From Spirochaetales bacterium (GTDB lineage: Bacteria > Spirochaetota > Spirochaetia > DSM-27196 > SLST01): a DNA stretch of 10,054 bases. Of this stretch, positions 6,782 to 10,054 are shown piece by piece. The stretch is taken from contig SLST01000563.1 of the NCBI GenBank assembly GCA_007130265.1, forward strand, positions 1-10,054, written 5' to 3'. Position 1 is the first letter of the stretch; each line of letters opens with the position of its first letter. The notes below the pieces were generated by a model. The model was given only the letters and a program-made list of their open reading frames with translations. It had not been told where the DNA came from and searched no databases. The position numbers and the translations under genes were made by a program.

Positions 6782-7646
6782 TTGAGCTCCTCGCGACGAC
6801 CACCATGCCGTCCCTTTCGAGCCCTTCGAGCGCCGGCAGAAAGCGTTCGTCGGTCGGGCCGATCGCTCGCTCGAGCTGTTCGAGGGAGACCTCTCGGTGT
6901 TCGCTCAGGACGCGGATGATCAGGCCACGGACCTCACGCACGGATCCGGAGAAGCGGGTCTGCCGGGTGTAGTGCCGGCTGCGACGGTTGGCGTTCGCCA
7001 CTACTCCAGCGAGTGCCGCCCCGCAGTCCATAAGCGCGTAGTACCAATGCCGCACCTCGTGCTCGGGCAGCGTCTGCTCGACGAGCGGCTCGATATCACT
7101 GTCGGCAACGTCGTGAGCTTCGGAGAAGAAGGTATGAAGGAAGAGTCGCCTGATGTTGGTCTCGAGGACCACGACGCGTCTTTCGAAGGCGAAAGCGGCA
7201 ACGGCAGCGGCGGTGTACCTTCCAATGCCCGGCAGCGACCGCAGTTCGCGTACGTCATCGGGAACGATGCCTCCGCGACTCGCGATCAGCTTCGCCGTTT
7301 CGTGCAGATGCTTCGCCCGGCGATTGTAGCCGAGGCCCTGCCACGAGCGGAGAACTTCGCCCAAGGGGGCCGCAGCGAGGGGAAAAACGCTGGGAAACCG
7401 TTCAAGGAAGCCGTGGTAACGCGGCTCAACCCGACAAACCTGGGTCTGCTGGAGCATGAACTCGGACACCATAATCCGGTACGGGTCACGAGTCTGCCGC
7501 CAGGGCATCGGTCTGCTCGCGGACCGGTAGTACGACCATACGACCTCGCGGAATCGTGCCACCTGGTCGCAGCTCAGCCGACCGCCATGGTACGATTCGA
7601 CGTGCTCCGCGACGAAGAGCGCTTGGTCAGGCGGGCGATCCGGCAC
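6768..7646 (-). CDS. mutY: MutY-like A/G-specific adenine glycosylase lacking the [4Fe-4S] motif
   Basis: A 292-aa HhH-GPD DNA glycosylase, expected to remove adenine mispaired with 8-oxoguanine. Family marks are MPWRQTRDPY at 47-56, SEFMLQQTQV at 61-70 with catalytic Glu62, and the helix-hairpin-helix LPGIGRYTAAAVAAF at 138-152. Two departures are clear. The usual catalytic Asp, expected in a V-L-D-x-N context, is Glu162 (VLETNIRRLF). The four-cysteine iron-sulphur motif after the HhH domain is missing, with only Cys208 in that stretch. The C-terminal NUDIX-like 8-oxoG-reading domain is also absent; instead about 60 residues (about 233-292) look like a small winged-helix fold. It therefore belongs to a compact MutY subgroup, and base specificity is less certain than for standard MutY. 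The GTG start at 7646 overlaps the end of trpS by 20 bp, and no closer in-frame start precedes the conserved core. Confidence 0.85.
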   Translation of the reverse strand: MPDRPPDQALFVAEHVESYHGGRLSCDQVARFREVVWSYYRSASRPMPWRQTRDPYRIMVSEFMLQQTQVCRVEPRYHGFLERFPSVFPLAAAPLGEVLRSWQGLGYNRRAKHLHETAKLIASRGGIVPDDVRELRSLPGIGRYTAAAVAAFAFERRVVVLETNIRRLFLHTFFSEAHDVADSDIEPLVEQTLPEHEVRHWYYALMDCGAALAGVVANANRRSRHYTRQTRFSGSVREVRGLIIRVLSEHREVSLEQLERAIGPTDERFLPALEGLERDGMVVVARSSISLR

Positions 7647-8703
7647 CTTCGGCCTTCACGCGCTTCTTTCGAGCGTCTTCCGCCTTCCGACTGACCTTGT
7701 TCCAGACACCGGTCAACCCCATCGCCTTTCGTGCTGCGAGCAGAGTATCGCGCGCCTGCTCACGCATCCTCACCGTCCCGTCGTAGAGCACCTCGTCCAC
7801 GAATCCCGTACGTGCCTCGTACGCGGCCCGACGCTCACGAATAGGGTCAAGGAAGGCGTTCAGCGACGCGGCGAGCTTCTGCTTCACCTCGACGTCACCC
7901 ACGCGCCCGGCACGGTAGCGCTCTTTCAGATCGTCGACCTCTTCGACATTCGCGTTGAAGACGTCGTGGTACATGAATACCGGATTCCCTTCGACCGTAC
8001 CCGGGATATCGGCGCGCACCCGCTTCGGGTCGGTGTACATTCCGGCAACCTTCTTCTCGACGGCACGCTCATCGTCGCTCAGCAGAATCGCGTTTCCCAC
8101 GCTCTTGCTCATCTTGCCCTTGCCGTCGGTACCGACAAGCGTCGGGACGTCGCCGACCATCACGTCCGGCACCGGGAAGACTTCGCCGTAGAGGTGGTTG
8201 AACCGACGTGCAAGCTCGCGGGTAAGCTCGACGTGCGCCTCGTTGTCCTTGCCGACCGGCACGAGGTGGGCCCGTGGCAGCAGTATGTCCGCAGACTGAA
8301 GCACCGGGTATCCGAGCAAACCGAAGGGCATCTCGTTGAGTTGCGCATCGCGCGCCATGTCCTTGAGGCTCGGCAGCCTCTGCAGCCTGGGCACGGACAC
8401 GAGCATCTCGAGGAAGAGGTTGAGCTCGTACGTCTCATGCACCGCGCTCTGGAGGTAAATCACGCTCTTCTGCGGGTCGATTCCGCACGCGAGCGCGTCG
8501 TACACCATCTGGCGGGCATTCTCGGTTATCGCCTCGATGTGCTGTTTCTCGGGCCGGGTGGTCAGCATGTGTAGATCGGCAACGAGGAAGTAACACTCGT
8601 ACTCATCCTGCAGTCGCACGCGATTGGCGAGCGAGCCTACGTAGTGGCCAAGATGGAGTCGTCCCGTGGGTCGGTCTCCGGTCAGTATTCGCTTTCGTTC
8701 CAT
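7627..8703 (-). CDS. trpS: Tryptophanyl-tRNA synthetase
   Basis: A 358-aa class I aminoacyl-tRNA synthetase that charges tRNA-Trp with tryptophan in the cytoplasm. The HIGH signature appears as HLGH at 17-20 within TGRLHLGHYVGSL, and KMSKS is intact at 197-201 in GTDGKGKMSKSVGNA. Family blocks ADLHMLTT (about 42-49), LNEMPFGLLGYPVLQSADIL (about 122-141) and VGKDNEAHVELTRELARRFN (about 150-169) are all present. The length slightly exceeds the usual 330-345 aa because of a basic Lys/Arg/Ala-rich tail. ATG 8703 lies 12 nt after the stop of the AI-2E family gene, and only a weak purine run precedes it. The last 20 bp overlap the mutY-like start. Being inside a dense co-directional string, it is probably expressed by read-through; no T-box or leader is visible in the short gap. 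Confidence 0.97.
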   Translation of the reverse strand: MERKRILTGDRPTGRLHLGHYVGSLANRVRLQDEYECYFLVADLHMLTTRPEKQHIEAITENARQMVYDALACGIDPQKSVIYLQSAVHETYELNLFLEMLVSVPRLQRLPSLKDMARDAQLNEMPFGLLGYPVLQSADILLPRAHLVPVGKDNEAHVELTRELARRFNHLYGEVFPVPDVMVGDVPTLVGTDGKGKMSKSVGNAILLSDDERAVEKKVAGMYTDPKRVRADIPGTVEGNPVFMYHDVFNANVEEVDDLKERYRAGRVGDVEVKQKLAASLNAFLDPIRERRAAYEARTGFVDEVLYDGTVRMREQARDTLLAARKAMGLTGVWNKVSRKAEDARKKRVKAEGAGSPA

Positions 8704-8715
8704 TGTGCTCTATCT

Positions 8716-9813
8716 CTACTCTTCATCCAGGTCGTGGTCAACAAGCCGATCGTTCGGTACCGAAGCCTCGTGCACGTCCGCGCGGCCCATGAGGATACCC
8801 ACCGGCTCCAGCCCGGGGATGTTTTCGAAGACGATCTTCATCGCGACGGTCAGGGGCACGGCCAGGAACAGCCCCATCACTCCCCAGAGCCATCCCCAGA
8901 ACAACAGGGAGAAGAGGATCACGACGGGGCTGATCTTCAGACTGTCTCCGAGAAGCTTCGGGTCGATAATGTTCCCGACGATCGTCTGGATCGCGAGCAT
9001 TGACAGACCCGCGCCGGCGATCGGACCAAAGTCGGGGTAGAACTGGACTATCGCGAAGCCGAAGCTCGACACGCCGACGATGACCGAACCGATCGAGGGG
9101 ATGAAATTGAAGAGAAAACTCAGCACTCCCCATATGAAGGCGAAGTCGACTCCTACGAGGGTGAACGAGCCCCAGACAAGAAAACCGGTTGCCAGGCTGA
9201 TAACGAGCTTGAGCGAGAGGTACCTCCCGATCTGGGCGTTCGTGGATCCGACGATATGCCAGATCTTCTCGGTACGAGGTCCCTGCAGAGCATCCATGAC
9301 CTTTGGTCTCAGGTAGGGTTTCTCGAGCAGCAGGAAGAGCACGAAGATGAGCACCACGGTGACGGAGCCGAGCAGGCTCAGAAAGTTGCCGGAGAGAGCA
9401 AAGAGGTACGTCCCGATCTGCCGGGTGATGTCGAACTCCAGAATCAGCTCCGGGGGCAGCTCGAGCAGGTCGATGAGCTCTCGCAGCAGGTCGAGCAGCC
9501 TGTTCACGTAGCGAGGAAAGAGCCGCACGAGACTCTGCACGCTCGTGTAGAGCACGAACGCCACCAGCGATCCGAACGCGAGCAGCAGCACGATGACCGC
9601 CACGATCGCAGCGAACCACGGCAGCCGCAATCCGTGAAGCCAGTCGACGAGAGGACTGAGTACGAAGCTCAGCAGAAGCGCGATCACCAGCGGCTGCACG
9701 AAACTCGACGTGAGCTTGAGCACACCTCCGGCTGCGATGATCGTAAGGACCAGGAGCAGCCCGGAAGTGAGTTTCCGGTAGTCGACGTTCGACCGCCGTG
9801 GGTTCGCCGGCAT
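8716..9813 (-). CDS. AI-2E family membrane transporter (PerM/YdiK-like)
   Basis: A 365-aa polytopic inner-membrane protein. The topology matches the AI-2E transporter family: an N-terminal pair of hydrophobic segments (about 16-57), a third (about 66-90), a long amphipathic soluble stretch (about 92-135), a segment at about 143-163, then C-terminal membrane helices holding the family motifs FNFIPSIGSV (about 235-244), GNIIDPKLLGDSL (about 280-292) and GLFLAVPL (about 314-321). Members export small molecules such as autoinducer-2 or act as ion antiporters; the substrate here is unknown. The tail after 330 is acidic and hydrophilic. I chose ATG 9813, two bases after the lpd stop. An in-frame GTG at 9834, overlapping lpd by 19 bp, would add seven residues; neither has a clear ribosome site. 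The neighbours are housekeeping genes, so context gives no hint of its cargo. Confidence 0.93.
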   Translation of the reverse strand: MPANPRRSNVDYRKLTSGLLLVLTIIAAGGVLKLTSSFVQPLVIALLLSFVLSPLVDWLHGLRLPWFAAIVAVIVLLLAFGSLVAFVLYTSVQSLVRLFPRYVNRLLDLLRELIDLLELPPELILEFDITRQIGTYLFALSGNFLSLLGSVTVVLIFVLFLLLEKPYLRPKVMDALQGPRTEKIWHIVGSTNAQIGRYLSLKLVISLATGFLVWGSFTLVGVDFAFIWGVLSFLFNFIPSIGSVIVGVSSFGFAIVQFYPDFGPIAGAGLSMLAIQTIVGNIIDPKLLGDSLKISPVVILFSLLFWGWLWGVMGLFLAVPLTVAMKIVFENIPGLEPVGILMGRADVHEASVPNDRLVDHDLDEE

Positions 9814-9815
9814 AC

Positions 9816-10054
9816 TCAGTAGTGGATCGCCCACCCTTCGGCAACGCGCGCCGCTTCCATCACTGCCTCGGAAAGAGTGGGATGCGCGTGGATCATCGTG
9901 GCGATGTCTTCCGGCAGCAGCTCGCTGCGCTTGCCGAGCAGCAGCTCGTGGATGATCTCGGTCGCGTTGCTTCCGGCAACGTGCGCAGCGAGAAACTCGT
10001 GGGTCTCGGGCGAGTAGAGTATCTTCACGAGCCCGTCCGGCTTGCCCACCGCCA
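9816..10054 (-). CDS. lpd: Dihydrolipoamide dehydrogenase, C-terminal fragment (cut by window edge)
   Basis: About 79 codons form the C-terminal dimerisation domain of the E3 flavoprotein of 2-oxoacid dehydrogenase and glycine-cleavage complexes, which reoxidises dihydrolipoamide with NAD+. Visible marks are VGKPDGLVKILY, ILAAHVAG-like EFLAAHVAGSNATEII, and the active-site block IHAHPTLSEAVMEAA, whose His and Glu form the proton-relay pair reaching across the dimer. The reading frame is open to the right edge, so the FAD- and NAD-binding domains and the promoter lie outside. A related pyridine nucleotide-disulphide oxidoreductase is possible but less likely given the HAHPTLSE block. It is the most upstream gene seen in the minus-strand string, and its stop overlaps or abuts the AI-2E family start. 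Confidence 0.92.
   Translation of the reverse strand, partial: AVGKPDGLVKILYSPETHEFLAAHVAGSNATEIIHELLLGKRSELLPEDIATMIHAHPTLSEAVMEAARVAEGWAIHY

Noticed and set aside
7966..8574. A 202-codon plus-strand frame inside trpS
   Set aside because: TrpS has HIGH and KMSKS motifs on the other strand; this frame is His/Arg/Val-rich antisense without any domain.
9811..9834. GTG 9834 as the start of the AI-2E family protein
   Set aside because: It is possible, but it overlaps lpd and has no better ribosome site. ATG 9813, just after the lpd stop, is simpler; the choice changes only seven residues.
8738..9844. A 368-codon open frame on the same strand as the AI-2E family gene but in another frame
   Set aside because: It is highly Arg/Ala-rich without motifs, while the alternative frame gives a clean membrane protein with family signatures.

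Overview
The window is a gene-dense, GC-rich bacterial chromosome segment with eight protein-coding genes and only one real intergenic gap (3617-3725). No RNA gene, insertion sequence, CRISPR array or phage gene was seen. The POTRA-less Omp85-type barrel with a signal peptide indicates a diderm. The overall style (soluble hybrid kinase, multi-receiver regulator, long phosphoglucomutase with a GEGSNGG loop) recalls high-GC free-living Spirochaetota. That assignment is an inference from remembered family features and is only moderately supported.

Layout. (1) 1-3616, minus strand: a two-gene signalling operon. The first gene encodes a 418-aa protein with receiver, STAS-like and receiver regions and no DNA-binding output. 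The second encodes a soluble hybrid histidine kinase (PAS, HisKA, HATPase, two receivers, Hpt), whose C-terminus runs off the left edge. The two genes overlap by one base (TGATG). (2) 3617-3725: a divergent control region with a sigma70-like promoter for each direction. The plus-strand promoter is so close to the ATG that a leaderless transcript is predicted. (3) 3726-6781, plus strand: a small outer-membrane beta-barrel gene coupled by TGATG to a phosphohexomutase. (4) 6768-10054, minus strand: a compact housekeeping string, in transcription order dihydrolipoamide dehydrogenase (only its 3' end in the window), AI-2E family exporter-like membrane protein, tryptophanyl-tRNA synthetase and a MutY-like adenine glycosylase. 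Its genes overlap or nearly abut, and the last one overlaps the phosphohexomutase tail-to-tail by 14 bp.

How the genes fit together. The kinase carries every residue needed for an internal His-Asp-His relay, which could pass phosphate to one or both receivers of the partner encoded just upstream. The barrel and the mutase are probably co-translated, but their functional link is unknown. The lpd-AI-2E-trpS-mutY string looks like a co-transcribed set of unrelated functions. The most unusual protein is the MutY homologue. It lacks the iron-sulphur cysteines and the usual NUDIX-like C-terminal domain, and it has Glu where the catalytic Asp normally sits. I see no clear evidence of a wholly new system. 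The best leads are this glycosylase, the STAS-like domain between two receivers, and the predicted leaderless barrel gene.
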